From the NCBI GenBank assembly GCA_029945425.1, contig JAQSDV010000004.1, positions 1,164,991-1,228,990 on the forward strand: 64,000 nucleotides of DNA, read 5' to 3'. Both the position numbers and the translations under genes were made by a program. The notes beneath the pieces were generated by a model. It did no database searches, had not been told where the DNA came from, and saw nothing but the letters and a program-made list of their open reading frames with translations. Of the stretch, positions 45,949-53,551 are shown in pieces (the stretch's first letter is position 1; the number at the start of each line of letters is the position of its first letter). Origin of the DNA: a bacterium (GTDB taxonomy: Bacteria > Pseudomonadota > Alphaproteobacteria > Micavibrionales > UBA2020).

Positions 45949-47128
45949 CCGTCGCGCGCGTCGGCCCGCGGCTTTCGATCAGGGCATGTGCGCCGGTGCG
46001 TTTTTTTAGCAAATCCAGATATCCTGCCATGCGTCCCGACGTGATGCTGCCGCGATCGGCATAGGTCACCAGTTCATCCATCTGGTCAATGCAGGTCACG
46101 GCAAGCGCGGGCGTGATTTTGACGCTGCCATCCGCATCCGACAGATCACCGCGGATGAACGTGGCCAGCGTTTCAATCTCCAGCAGCGCATAGCGCAGGT
46201 TGCCCTGCCAGTCGTTCAGCACATTGGTGTCGTCCTTGATGCCGGCGGCTGGCGGTGATTTTTCTTCATTCTCCAGCGGCCCTGCGCCGTGACGGGTCAG
46301 GTAGGCGCGGGTGGCATAGGTGACGTTCAATTCGCTGATGCCTGCATCCTTGGCGAGCGGCAGGACATTTTTCAGGCCGGTGTTCGAGCGCGTCACATGC
46401 GGGAAAATGCCGCGTGTCTGGTCGAGCATCAGGCCCTGCGCGCCTTCGAACACGATGCGTTTTTTGATATCGGCAAGGAATGACGTGCCCGACTGTTTCG
46501 TTGTTTGCAGGAAAAATGCCGTATCCTCGATAAACTTGTCAACGATGCCGGTTGATGCCACGCGCTCCTGCCATTTTTCGGGCAGACTGGTGAAACCCAG
46601 CTCAGCAAGGCGCTGCGGCAGCCATTCTTTTTGTATCTTGGCCAGCTTCACGCGTAATTGGGCAGTATCCGCAAGGTCGCGATAGGCAAGCGCCAGCGGC
46701 GCATGGGTGCAGCGTTCAATCGTTTCACCGAAACCCATACCGCAACTGCCGTGGCGGCTGGTGCCACGCAGGTCTTCGGCGATCTGGTTGATCATCATGT
46801 CATAGGCGGTCGTGACGATGGATGCTTCATCGACATGGATTTGCGGGATGCTGCATTTGGCAGACAGCACATCCCATTCCTTGCGGAACAGCAGCGGGTT
46901 GCAGACGAAATAACGGCTGAGGAATGTTTCCGCGCCCGCGAAACTGCCGCTGCCGATATGGCTGAACACATGGCGTTTGTTGTCGGGCGTGACAACGGTA
47001 TGCCCCGCCTGCGCGCCGCCGTTGAAGCGGACGACGACGCTGTCTGCTTTCGCGGCATAATAATCGGTCATGAGGCCCTTGCCTTCATCCCCGAAATTCG
47101 CGCCGATCACGACATCTGCTGTTTTCAT
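45914..47128 (-). CDS. divergent adenylosuccinate synthetase (PurA) family protein
   Basis: 404 residues, shorter than typical PurA (about 430). The GTP/IMP loop is VVIGANFGDEGKGLMTDYYA, keeping the catalytic Asp and Lys of GDEGKGK but with Leu after it; RFNGGAQAGHT carries the catalytic His. IVFEGAQGLMLDQTRGIFP and the RHGAGPLENE block also match PurA. The canonical Arg-rich aspartate/IMP loop (TGRRRRTGW) is replaced by NDWQGNLRYALL, and the middle motif reads SRHGSCGMGFGETIER instead of the usual GRGIGPAYEDK. It is therefore a distinct branch that may use another nucleotide or amino acid. An AGAGGG site precedes the ATG. A VWA protein gene lies upstream on the same strand. Confidence 0.8.
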   Translation of the reverse strand: MKTADVVIGANFGDEGKGLMTDYYAAKADSVVVRFNGGAQAGHTVVTPDNKRHVFSHIGSGSFAGAETFLSRYFVCNPLLFRKEWDVLSAKCSIPQIHVDEASIVTTAYDMMINQIAEDLRGTSRHGSCGMGFGETIERCTHAPLALAYRDLADTAQLRVKLAKIQKEWLPQRLAELGFTSLPEKWQERVASTGIVDKFIEDTAFFLQTTKQSGTSFLADIKKRIVFEGAQGLMLDQTRGIFPHVTRSNTGLKNVLPLAKDAGISELNVTYATRAYLTRHGAGPLENEEKSPPAAGIKDDTNVLNDWQGNLRYALLEIETLATFIRGDLSDADGSVKITPALAVTCIDQMDELVTYADRGSITSGRMAGYLDLLKKRTGAHALIESRGPTRATVTSGLRTASAA

Positions 47129-47159
47129 CTTGCCCTCTGGATTTCACGGCATTAAAGCA

Positions 47160-47191
47160 AATCCCGCCTGCGGTATCAAGCAGGCGGGATT
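47160..47191 (-). terminator. 11-bp-stem hairpin between VWA and PurA-like genes
   Basis: AATCCCGCCTG and CAGGCGGGATT pair perfectly around a 10-base loop, 22 bp past the VWA stop and about 30 bp before the PurA-like start. The T-run after it on the minus strand is short, so it could be a terminator or a leader structure controlling the PurA-like gene. Confidence 0.6.
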
Positions 47192-47212
47192 GCCGTGTTA
47201 ATGAAGGATCGC

Positions 47213-48157
47213 TTAGGGTTTCAGTTTGAGTTTCAGGCTCTTCGGCGGCAGCGGCACGGCGTTGTTGTTCGCCGTACCCGGTTTCATGTGGGAAATCGCG
47301 TCTTCCACAACCTTCGCGGTCGGGCCCTGCCAGCTTTTCACCACATCGGCGGGTTCCTTGCCATTGTGGACTTCCAGCACCGAGACCAGCACTTCGGACA
47401 GCTTGTTATAGTCCTTCAGCGAGATGATGCGTTCGGGCGGCAGCACCTTGTTCCAGCTGTCATAGACCTCTTTCTTGTGGCTCAGGGCGTGGTTGCCCTG
47501 TTCGACAACGACGTGATAGACGTCATATTTCGCCGACACCATTTTCAGCAGGTCTTTGGTGCTGATATCGCCGGGCACATCGTCGCCCAGGATTTTCTTG
47601 ATGTGTTTTGCCTCCAGCACCTGCGGGCATTCCTCGTCGCCAAAGGTGAAGATGATGCCTTTTTTGCCGCGTTTCACGCTGTCGATATCGGTTTTGGTCG
47701 CCGCGAAATACCAGGGCAGGTTATAGCTTTCGAAATGGTTGCCTCCACCGCCTTTTTCCAAATAGATGTCTTTCAGCTGTTCGGCGATGCGGATATCGGC
47801 TTCAAACTGCGATGCCTGCAGGGGCGCGCGGTCGTAGTACGCGTCGCCCACGCCCATCACCATGATATGCGGATCGGAAACCGGCTGGCGGTCGATGATC
47901 GCCTCGACCAGCGTGCCGAGGCCTTCGCGCGCCATGCGGTCCGCGATCACGCCCATCGAGCCCGTGACGTCGAGCGCGAGGATGATCGGGGTCGAATTGG
48001 GGTTTTTGACGGAGTCGCGTGATTCACGCACGGCAATGCCGCGCGGGTCCATCGACTGCTTGATGCTCGACTGGTTGAAAATCTGGCTGGTGCTTTTGCC
48101 GCGCGTGGATGTTGCGTGCTTGTCCCAGTCGTTGTTGTCCCATCTGCCGTATCCCAT
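47213..48157 (-). CDS. VWA-domain protein
   Basis: 314 residues, one von Willebrand factor A domain. The metal-ion site begins ILALDVTGSMG (Asp about 63), a DxTxS variant of the DxSxS motif, with the Thr/Asp ligands expected in VMGVGDAYYD and IIFTFGDEE. The N-terminus, rich in Asn, Asp and Ser, has no signal peptide, so it is cytoplasmic. VWA proteins of this kind often scaffold complexes or work with ATPases; none is nearby. A GAGGAG site lies 8 bp before the ATG. It is transcribed toward the PurA-like gene from a region with repeated GAGCATAAGT elements. Confidence 0.85.
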   Translation of the reverse strand: MGYGRWDNNDWDKHATSTRGKSTSQIFNQSSIKQSMDPRGIAVRESRDSVKNPNSTPIILALDVTGSMGVIADRMAREGLGTLVEAIIDRQPVSDPHIMVMGVGDAYYDRAPLQASQFEADIRIAEQLKDIYLEKGGGGNHFESYNLPWYFAATKTDIDSVKRGKKGIIFTFGDEECPQVLEAKHIKKILGDDVPGDISTKDLLKMVSAKYDVYHVVVEQGNHALSHKKEVYDSWNKVLPPERIISLKDYNKLSEVLVSVLEVHNGKEPADVVKSWQGPTAKVVEDAISHMKPGTANNNAVPLPPKSLKLKLKP

Positions 48158-48187
48158 AGTATGGTCTCCTCGAAGTTGAGAGCGTTA

Positions 48188-48256
48188 TATGCTCATTGTG
48201 ATGATTTTTTATTCTCTTATAGAGCATAAGTTATACGCCTGTGGAGCATAAGTCAA
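48188..48256 (-). promoter_or_regulatory. repeat-bearing promoter region of the VWA gene
   Basis: GAGCATAAGT occurs at 48222-48231 and again at 48244-48253, exactly 22 bp apart (two helical turns), with an inverted partial copy TATGCTC at 48188-48194. CTTAT and ATAAG also make a small dyad at 48216-48230. Read on the minus strand, TTGACT (48256-48251) and the TATAAC/TAACTT stretch about 15-17 bp later could be -35 and -10 boxes that overlap the repeats. Confidence 0.45.
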
Positions 48257-48358
48257 TACAGTGAAAATACGCGCCAAATAAGGGTTTGGGCAGGTTTTTG
48301 GAAATGGACGGGGCGGGGGAGAAGGGGAATCGGCGGCGGCTTTCAGCCGAGTCGGCGG

Positions 48359-48997
48359 TTAGAACCTGATTCCGGCATCGGTCAGGGCGTTCTGCGCGAT
48401 GCGGCGCGAACCGCGCGTGGTGTAATGCAGGTTATCCTGTGACCTTTCATCGGCGGGGATGCGGCCTTCTACTTTCGACCATGAAATGTTTTCCGCCGCC
48501 GCTGCCTTTGATACCGCATCGTTGACGCGGGTCATGGTGGTGATCCATTTTTCCATGAAGCCTTCTTCCGCCCAATGCGATACGCCGCCCGGCACAGATC
48601 CGGTATAGGGCGCGGTCAGCGATGCATGGCCGAGAATGACGGGTGTTGCGCCGTTTTCACGCACTTTAACGGCCATTTCCACAAGGCGTGCGGCGTAGTT
48701 ATCGATCACCGACTGCGGCTTGCCGATCATCAATTCGATGTCGTTGCCGCTCATGCTCATGATGACGGCGGCACCGGCGGGCACGTTTTCCAGCGGCTGG
48801 GCAGGGATGACGTTATCCAGCCCCGCGCCGTTGCGGCCGAGGTTCACGACATTGTTGAAAACATTTTTCAGGTTGATGCCGATGAAATTTGCGATGGAGT
48901 CACCCCAGGTGACAACGGTCACGCTGTCGAGGCCGCGCGCCGTGGTCAGGTCGGGCGTGGCGGCTGCTTTGAAATCGGGGCTGATCTTGTTTTCCAT
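48359..48997 (-). CDS. SGNH/GDSL-type hydrolase-like protein, no signal peptide
   Basis: 212 residues from the ATG at 48997 (MENKISPDF). Block I reads VVTWGDSIANFIG with the nucleophile Ser, block III is MSGNDIEL and block V is DNLHYTTRGSRRIA with the Asp-His pair. This makes it an SGNH hydrolase, a family of esterases and acylhydrolases. It is clearly a paralogue of the next gene (matching VVTWGDSI, NLGR, GATPVI, HYT.RGSR.IAQNAL.DAGIR) but lacks that gene's signal peptide. The substrate is unknown. A weak hairpin follows the stop. Confidence 0.82.
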   Translation of the reverse strand: MENKISPDFKAAATPDLTTARGLDSVTVVTWGDSIANFIGINLKNVFNNVVNLGRNGAGLDNVIPAQPLENVPAGAAVIMSMSGNDIELMIGKPQSVIDNYAARLVEMAVKVRENGATPVILGHASLTAPYTGSVPGGVSHWAEEGFMEKWITTMTRVNDAVSKAAAAENISWSKVEGRIPADERSQDNLHYTTRGSRRIAQNALTDAGIRF

Positions 48998-49072
48998 GGC
49001 GTGTATTATACCGCATGAGTTTACATAATGCAATATAAAAGAGCAAGACTAAAGGCGAGTTAAGTGGCTGAT

Positions 49073-49780
49073 TTAACGACGGATACCGGCATCCCGCAGC
49101 GCGTTTTGTGCGATATGGCGTGAACCGCGGGAAGTGTAATGCAGATGGTCGGGGTCACGCTCGTTCACGCGGCCCTGCACGGTGGAATAGGCGATGCCCG
49201 TTTGACGCGCCGCGCGTTCGATCGCGGCATTCACGCGGGTCATGGTGGCTGTCCATGCCTCGACAAAGCCGGGCGTGTTCCACAATTTCGGATTACCGGT
49301 ATAGGCGCCTGTTGGTGCCTGCATGCCGATGATGACGGGCGTCGCGCCCTGATCGCGCGCCTGCCGCGCCAGCACCATCACGCGGCGCGCATAGCTGTCG
49401 ATGGTCGCCTCCGGTGCGGTCATGAATGTACCGACATCGTTGGTGCCGATGCTCATCAACACCACAGCGCCGCGCGGCAGGTTATCCAGCGGGCGCGGCT
49501 TGTTGTCGATTGTCAGGCCCGATCCGTCGCGGCCGAGATTGACGACGCGGTTGAAACTGCCTGTGAGGCTATTTCCGATACCATTGCCGATTGAATCGCC
49601 CCAGGTCACAACGGTCAGCGTGTCGGTGTTCGTGGCGCGGCGCGTGGTGTCTGCGGGGGCGCTGCGGCGGGGCTGTTCCTGCGCATAGGTATCGCTGCCC
49701 GTCGCCAGCAGCAGCGTGACGCCGAGTAAAACCTTGGCGGCCGCGCGCGAGAAGGACGAGGTGAGGGCGTTTTTGCTCAT
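49073..49780 (-). CDS. SGNH/GDSL-type hydrolase, secreted paralogue
   Basis: 235 residues from 49780 (MSKNALTSS); an in-frame ATG 27 bp earlier is possible. An N-terminal signal peptide (KVLLGVTLLLATGSDTYA, cleavage near YAQ) sends it to the periplasm. A Thr/Arg-rich linker leads to the SGNH blocks: VVTWGDSIGNGIG, SIGTNDVGTF and DHLHYTSRGSRHIA. It resembles acyl or acetyl esterases acting on envelope polymers, but the substrate is not known. It lies 76 bp upstream of its cytoplasmic paralogue on the same strand, evidence of tandem duplication. Confidence 0.85.
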   Translation of the reverse strand: MSKNALTSSFSRAAAKVLLGVTLLLATGSDTYAQEQPRRSAPADTTRRATNTDTLTVVTWGDSIGNGIGNSLTGSFNRVVNLGRDGSGLTIDNKPRPLDNLPRGAVVLMSIGTNDVGTFMTAPEATIDSYARRVMVLARQARDQGATPVIIGMQAPTGAYTGNPKLWNTPGFVEAWTATMTRVNAAIERAARQTGIAYSTVQGRVNERDPDHLHYTSRGSRHIAQNALRDAGIRR

Positions 49781-49863
49781 GATAGATTGTAACAAAAACA
49801 TTGCCATAAAACAATTAATCCTTGGACAATGCTTTGAAAAGCCTGGAATTTAATAGCGGTGGT

Positions 49864-51993
49864 TTATTTATCCGGCATCGTCCTGGCAATGCGCTCCGCC
49901 TCGCGGCTTTCACGACCCAAGGCATCTTCCAGATGCTCCAGCAGCCCCTCAAGGCGCTTGTCATCGTTTTTCAAACCGTCGGCCTCGACCTCGGCGGCAA
50001 GGGAGCTGGCCTCGTACATGCCGATCAGGCCGGTGATGCTTTTCAGGTCATGGGCGGCGTCCGACATTTTGTCGAGCTTTCCCTTTTTCATTTCGGCATC
50101 GACGACATCCATCAGCCGCTCCGCTTCCTTGAGGTTCGAGGCAACCATGTCGCGCATGTAATCGCCGCCCATGCCATCGCGCAGCATGGTCAGCGTCTCG
50201 CGCATGGATTTCTTATTCTCCTGCGGCGCGCGTGCGGTGTCGCCCTTGGCCGTGCCCGCGACAAGCGCGACAGCGTCATAAAGGCTTTTGGGCGAAAACG
50301 GTTTCGGCACATGGGCGATCATGCCGGCGTCGTAACATTTACGCACGAAGTCTTCCATGATATTGGCGGTCAGGCCGATGATGGGCAGTTTTTCCAGCTT
50401 GCCGCCCAGCGCATGGATGGCGCGCGTGGTGTCGAGCCCGTTGCGGCCCGGCATGTTGACGTCCATGAACACCATGCTGAAATCGGCCTGCTGCACCGCC
50501 CCAATTGCATCATCGCCATTGCCGACCGCCGTGACCTTGTGCCCCTTTTGCGTCAGCATCTTGACGACGATGCGCTGGCTGACGGGGTTATCCTCGACCA
50601 CCAGTATGTTCTGTGGCGGGGATTCAGGGCCGGTATGCTCGGCATCGGCATCCGCTTCACCCGCGAGCGGCGCGACATACGGAAGTTCGACGAAAAACGT
50701 GCTGCCCTTGCCTTCGTCGCTGTTCACGCCGATCTTGCCGCCCATCAATTCGACCAGTTTCTTGGCGATCGACAGGCCAAGCCCCGAGCCGCCATAGCGG
50801 CGCGCGATCGAATTGTCGGCCTGCGAAAACGCGCTGAAGAGCTTCGCCATATTTTCGCGGCTGATGCCGATACCGGTGTCCTGCACCTCAAGGCGCAGCG
50901 ACGGCTGCTTGCCAGCGGTGTAGACGGCGCGCAAGGTCACTTCGCCTTTTTCCGTGAACTTGACGGCGTTGTTCAAAAGATTGACGACGACCTGCTGCAG
51001 CCGGTGCGGGTCGCCCCGCATGCGCTGGGGCACGGCGGGGCCCATCTCGACATTCAGCTTCAGCCCCTTGTCCTCCGCCGTCTGGCGCATGACGCGGCCG
51101 GAATTGGTCAGCATGCCGTGCAGGTCGAAATTGACGGCGCTGATATCCAGCTTGCCGCTTTCGACTTTGGAAAAATCCAGCACGTCGTTCAGCGTGTTTA
51201 AAAGCGTTTTCGAACAGTCGCTGATCGTGCCGACGAAATCCTTCTGCTCGGCGTTCAGGGGCGTGTCCTTCAGGAAATCGACCATGCCGAAAATGCCTGT
51301 CATCGGCGTGCGGATTTCGTGGGACATCAGGGCGAGGAAGCTGGATTTCGCGCGGTTCGCGTCATCGGCGCGTTTGGCGTTGAGGCTTGCCTGCCGTTTG
51401 CTGTCGATTAACTGGAGGGTCGAGGCCAACATCTTGCGCCCGATCGACAGCACATAAACGCAGAAGAACAAAACCGCCGGCCCCGCATACTTCGTTTCCT
51501 GCACGTTCCAGTTGAGGTAGACAACCGTGCCGGCCATCAGTGCCGGAATGGCGATGTCGAAGGTCAGCAGGAACGGCACAGGCGCGCTGGATGATCCGTA
51601 AGTGGAGACCACGCAGATGACAAAGATATAGCCCAGCAGGTCGTCATAGAAAAATTCCCCCTGCAGCGGCCAGAACAGCAGCAGCAGCCACGGCACCAGA
51701 TACATCAGCTTGGTGAAGCACAGCGAAAAAATGTAACCCCTTATTTCGGAATCGCGGAATTTCGTTTCCAGGATCTCGCGATAGATCGTGTGCTGGCGCA
51801 AAAACGCCAGCGCGCAGAACACCAGCACGCCGATTTCGGTCATGATGCCGTTCGCGTCGGTGCGGGCCGGGTACATCTTGTATTTCGCGGCCAGGAATAC
51901 GCCGGCCATCAGGAAGTTATTGAACAGCGACCCGCGGTGATTGCGGGCATACATCATCAACTGTTCCTTGCTGAGCGGTTCAGCCAAAGACAT
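49864..51993 (-). CDS. hybrid sensor histidine kinase with REC and Hpt domains
   Basis: 709 residues from 51993 (MSLAEPLSK). About residues 25-195 hold five or six membrane spans with almost no loop domain, a membrane-embedded sensor. The HisKA His is in LMSHEIRTPMTG at about 230, followed by the ATPase domain (NLLNNAVKFTEKGE; DTGIGIS; GSGLGLSIAKK). A REC domain has VFMDVNMPGRNG, and the C-terminal Hpt has the transfer His in DAAHDLKSITGLIGM. This is a full phosphorelay chain in one protein. The gene starts 14 bp inside the upstream OmpR-type regulator gene, its likely partner. Confidence 0.93.
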   Translation of the reverse strand: MSLAEPLSKEQLMMYARNHRGSLFNNFLMAGVFLAAKYKMYPARTDANGIMTEIGVLVFCALAFLRQHTIYREILETKFRDSEIRGYIFSLCFTKLMYLVPWLLLLFWPLQGEFFYDDLLGYIFVICVVSTYGSSSAPVPFLLTFDIAIPALMAGTVVYLNWNVQETKYAGPAVLFFCVYVLSIGRKMLASTLQLIDSKRQASLNAKRADDANRAKSSFLALMSHEIRTPMTGIFGMVDFLKDTPLNAEQKDFVGTISDCSKTLLNTLNDVLDFSKVESGKLDISAVNFDLHGMLTNSGRVMRQTAEDKGLKLNVEMGPAVPQRMRGDPHRLQQVVVNLLNNAVKFTEKGEVTLRAVYTAGKQPSLRLEVQDTGIGISRENMAKLFSAFSQADNSIARRYGGSGLGLSIAKKLVELMGGKIGVNSDEGKGSTFFVELPYVAPLAGEADADAEHTGPESPPQNILVVEDNPVSQRIVVKMLTQKGHKVTAVGNGDDAIGAVQQADFSMVFMDVNMPGRNGLDTTRAIHALGGKLEKLPIIGLTANIMEDFVRKCYDAGMIAHVPKPFSPKSLYDAVALVAGTAKGDTARAPQENKKSMRETLTMLRDGMGGDYMRDMVASNLKEAERLMDVVDAEMKKGKLDKMSDAAHDLKSITGLIGMYEASSLAAEVEADGLKNDDKRLEGLLEHLEDALGRESREAERIARTMPDK

Positions 51994-52660
51994 AACCCAT
52001 ATCGGCATTGCGGATCAGCGCGGGTGCCGCCGCATCATTTTCGATTTTCTTGCGCAGCTGGCCGATCTGCCATTCGACGGCTTTCGCATCCACCTTGCCC
52101 TGCGATTGCCAGCAATAGGGTGCAAGCGCGTCTATATCCAGCACCTTGCCCGCATGGCTTGAAAACATTTTCAGCAATTCTGTGTCGCGCAGGCTCAGGT
52201 GAATTTCCCTGCCCTCGCGCTGCGCCAGCAGGCGGGCGGGGTAAACGCGCAGGTCGCCGAAATCGAAATGTTCCGAGAGCGCGGCCGAATTGCGGCGGGC
52301 AAGGCAGCTTTGCGCGGTCTTGTGCATCAGCGCGGTGATGCCGCCCAAGTCGAAAGGCTTCACGATATATTCGGTCGCGCCCGCGGCCATGCCTTCGCTG
52401 ATATCGGTCGCGCGGCTTTTCGACGTGATCAGCAGCACGGGCATGTCGGCATCCGCGCTGCGTATCTGCCGGCAGATTTCATAGCCCGACATATCGTCCA
52501 GCAGCACGTCGAGGCAGGCGATATCGGGCTTCACATCGGCGAATTTCTGCAACGCCTCCGCGCCCCCTGTTGCCGTATGCACCTCGAACCCCTCTTTTTC
52601 GAGAAGGTGGGAGAGCAGTTTCAGCAATTCGGCATTGTTTTCGACGGCGAGGACTTTCAT
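51980..52660 (-). CDS. OmpR/PhoB-type response regulator
   Basis: 226 residues. The receiver domain (1-115) has VENNAELL at the acidic pocket, the phosphoacceptor Asp in IACLDVLLDD and the Lys in YIVKPFDL. The C-terminal winged-helix DNA-binding domain (about 130-226) has LSLRDTELLKMF and ends with the wing ALIRNADMGYVFG. The first pocket acid (normally Asp/Glu pair) reads Glu-Asn, so metal binding may be weakened. It is translationally coupled to the hybrid kinase and divergent from the methyltransferase gene across a repeat-rich control region. Confidence 0.9.
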   Translation of the reverse strand: MKVLAVENNAELLKLLSHLLEKEGFEVHTATGGAEALQKFADVKPDIACLDVLLDDMSGYEICRQIRSADADMPVLLITSKSRATDISEGMAAGATEYIVKPFDLGGITALMHKTAQSCLARRNSAALSEHFDFGDLRVYPARLLAQREGREIHLSLRDTELLKMFSSHAGKVLDIDALAPYCWQSQGKVDAKAVEWQIGQLRKKIENDAAAPALIRNADMGYVFG

Positions 52661-52736
52661 CCATCAATGATGACAAAGCGGCGGCAATTGGTCGAGGAAA
52701 AACGAATAGCCTGTTGTTTTTATTTGAAACATGTTG

Positions 52737-52837
52737 AGAACGAGTGTTCTTGATAGACCTCAAAAGGAAATAAAGTTCTCAATTTCCTATCAGATTCCTA
52801 TGGAAAATAGCTTTGGAAACCGGATATAGTTTCCAAA
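52737..52837. promoter_or_regulatory. cluster of inverted repeats upstream of the methyltransferase/adenylation genes
   Basis: Four dyads lie in about 100 bp of AT-rich DNA. AGAAC/GTTCT (4-bp gap) is at 52737-52750; AGGAAAT/ATTTCCT (10-bp gap) at 52765-52788; TTCC/GGAA (3-bp gap) at 52795-52805; TTTGGAAAC/GTTTCCAAA (8-bp gap) at 52812-52837. None is followed by a T-run. The repeated GGAA/TTCC core suggests several sites for one regulator, possibly the adjacent OmpR-type protein. Confidence 0.5.
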
Positions 52838-52867
52838 ATTAAAAACGAGTCCATTTTCAGGTGTGTA

Positions 52868-53551
52868 ATGAGTAAGACGCTGCAAAAGACGCAGGCCGAT
52901 AGCCGCCTGACGAATATCAGCAACGATTGCTTCGCCGCGATGCAATCCAAAATGTCCCTTGCCATGACGAACGACTATCACCGCGAAGAAATGGCGGCGA
53001 TCCGCCGCATCCTTGGCGACATCACGGAATCCAATGGTGCGATCGAGCATGTGGTCGCGATCGGCAGCGGCGATTTGCGCTACCTCGACGTGGCGAATGA
53101 CTTCCGCAAATCCTATACCGCGATCGAACCCAGCCTTGCGACCGAATTGTCGGCCACCGAATCCGCCGAACTGCGCAACCGTTTCGGTATCGGCATCGTC
53201 GCGAAAAAGCTGGAGGATGTGACGCAGGACGATCTGCCGCAGGGCCGCCGGTTGTTTTTCTTCCTCTTTAACGTGTTCCCCTATATCCCCGATGCGCTGG
53301 AGCTGCAAAAAAACCTTGTCCGCCCCGGCGATGTGGTGGTGGTGTCCGGCTGGAACAATGACAGTTTCGAGGCGCGCCGCTTGCAGGATATCTATTACGA
53401 GCACCTGGGCCGCGAATTCAAATGCGACCTCGCCGCATCCGTGACGAACGGCTATATCGACGGCGTGGAAAAACAGGCGCAGCAATTCGCCGCGACATCC
53501 AGCCGCGTCAAGGGCCGCACGACCGACATCCTGACCCTGAAGGTGAAATGA
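52868..53551 (+). CDS. putative class I SAM-dependent methyltransferase
   Basis: 227 residues. A Rossmann-like core starts at about residue 58 with HVVAIGSGDLRYLDVA, in the position of the AdoMet-binding glycine motif, followed by an acidic strand end YTAIEPS. The later strands FFFLFNVFPYIPDA and LVRPGDVVVVSGWNND fit motifs of the class I fold. The glycine motif is weak, so a non-methylating relative is possible. The gene starts after the inverted-repeat cluster and overlaps the adenylation gene by 4 bp (ATGA), which makes a joint biosynthetic role likely. Confidence 0.6.
   Translation: MSKTLQKTQADSRLTNISNDCFAAMQSKMSLAMTNDYHREEMAAIRRILGDITESNGAIEHVVAIGSGDLRYLDVANDFRKSYTAIEPSLATELSATESAELRNRFGIGIVAKKLEDVTQDDLPQGRRLFFFLFNVFPYIPDALELQKNLVRPGDVVVVSGWNNDSFEARRLQDIYYEHLGREFKCDLAASVTNGYIDGVEKQAQQFAATSSRVKGRTTDILTLKVK

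Noticed and set aside
45914..47128. Claim that the PurA-like enzyme is a true PurZ of the 2-aminoadenine (Z-genome) system
   Set aside because: It retains the catalytic Asp in GDEGKG that PurZ replaces, and no phage replication genes such as DpoZ or a dATPase are present.
52737..52750. GAAC-N4-GTTC as an SOS (LexA) box
   Set aside because: That spacing is the Gram-positive box; alphaproteobacterial LexA sites are GTTC-N7-GTTC, and no repair gene follows.
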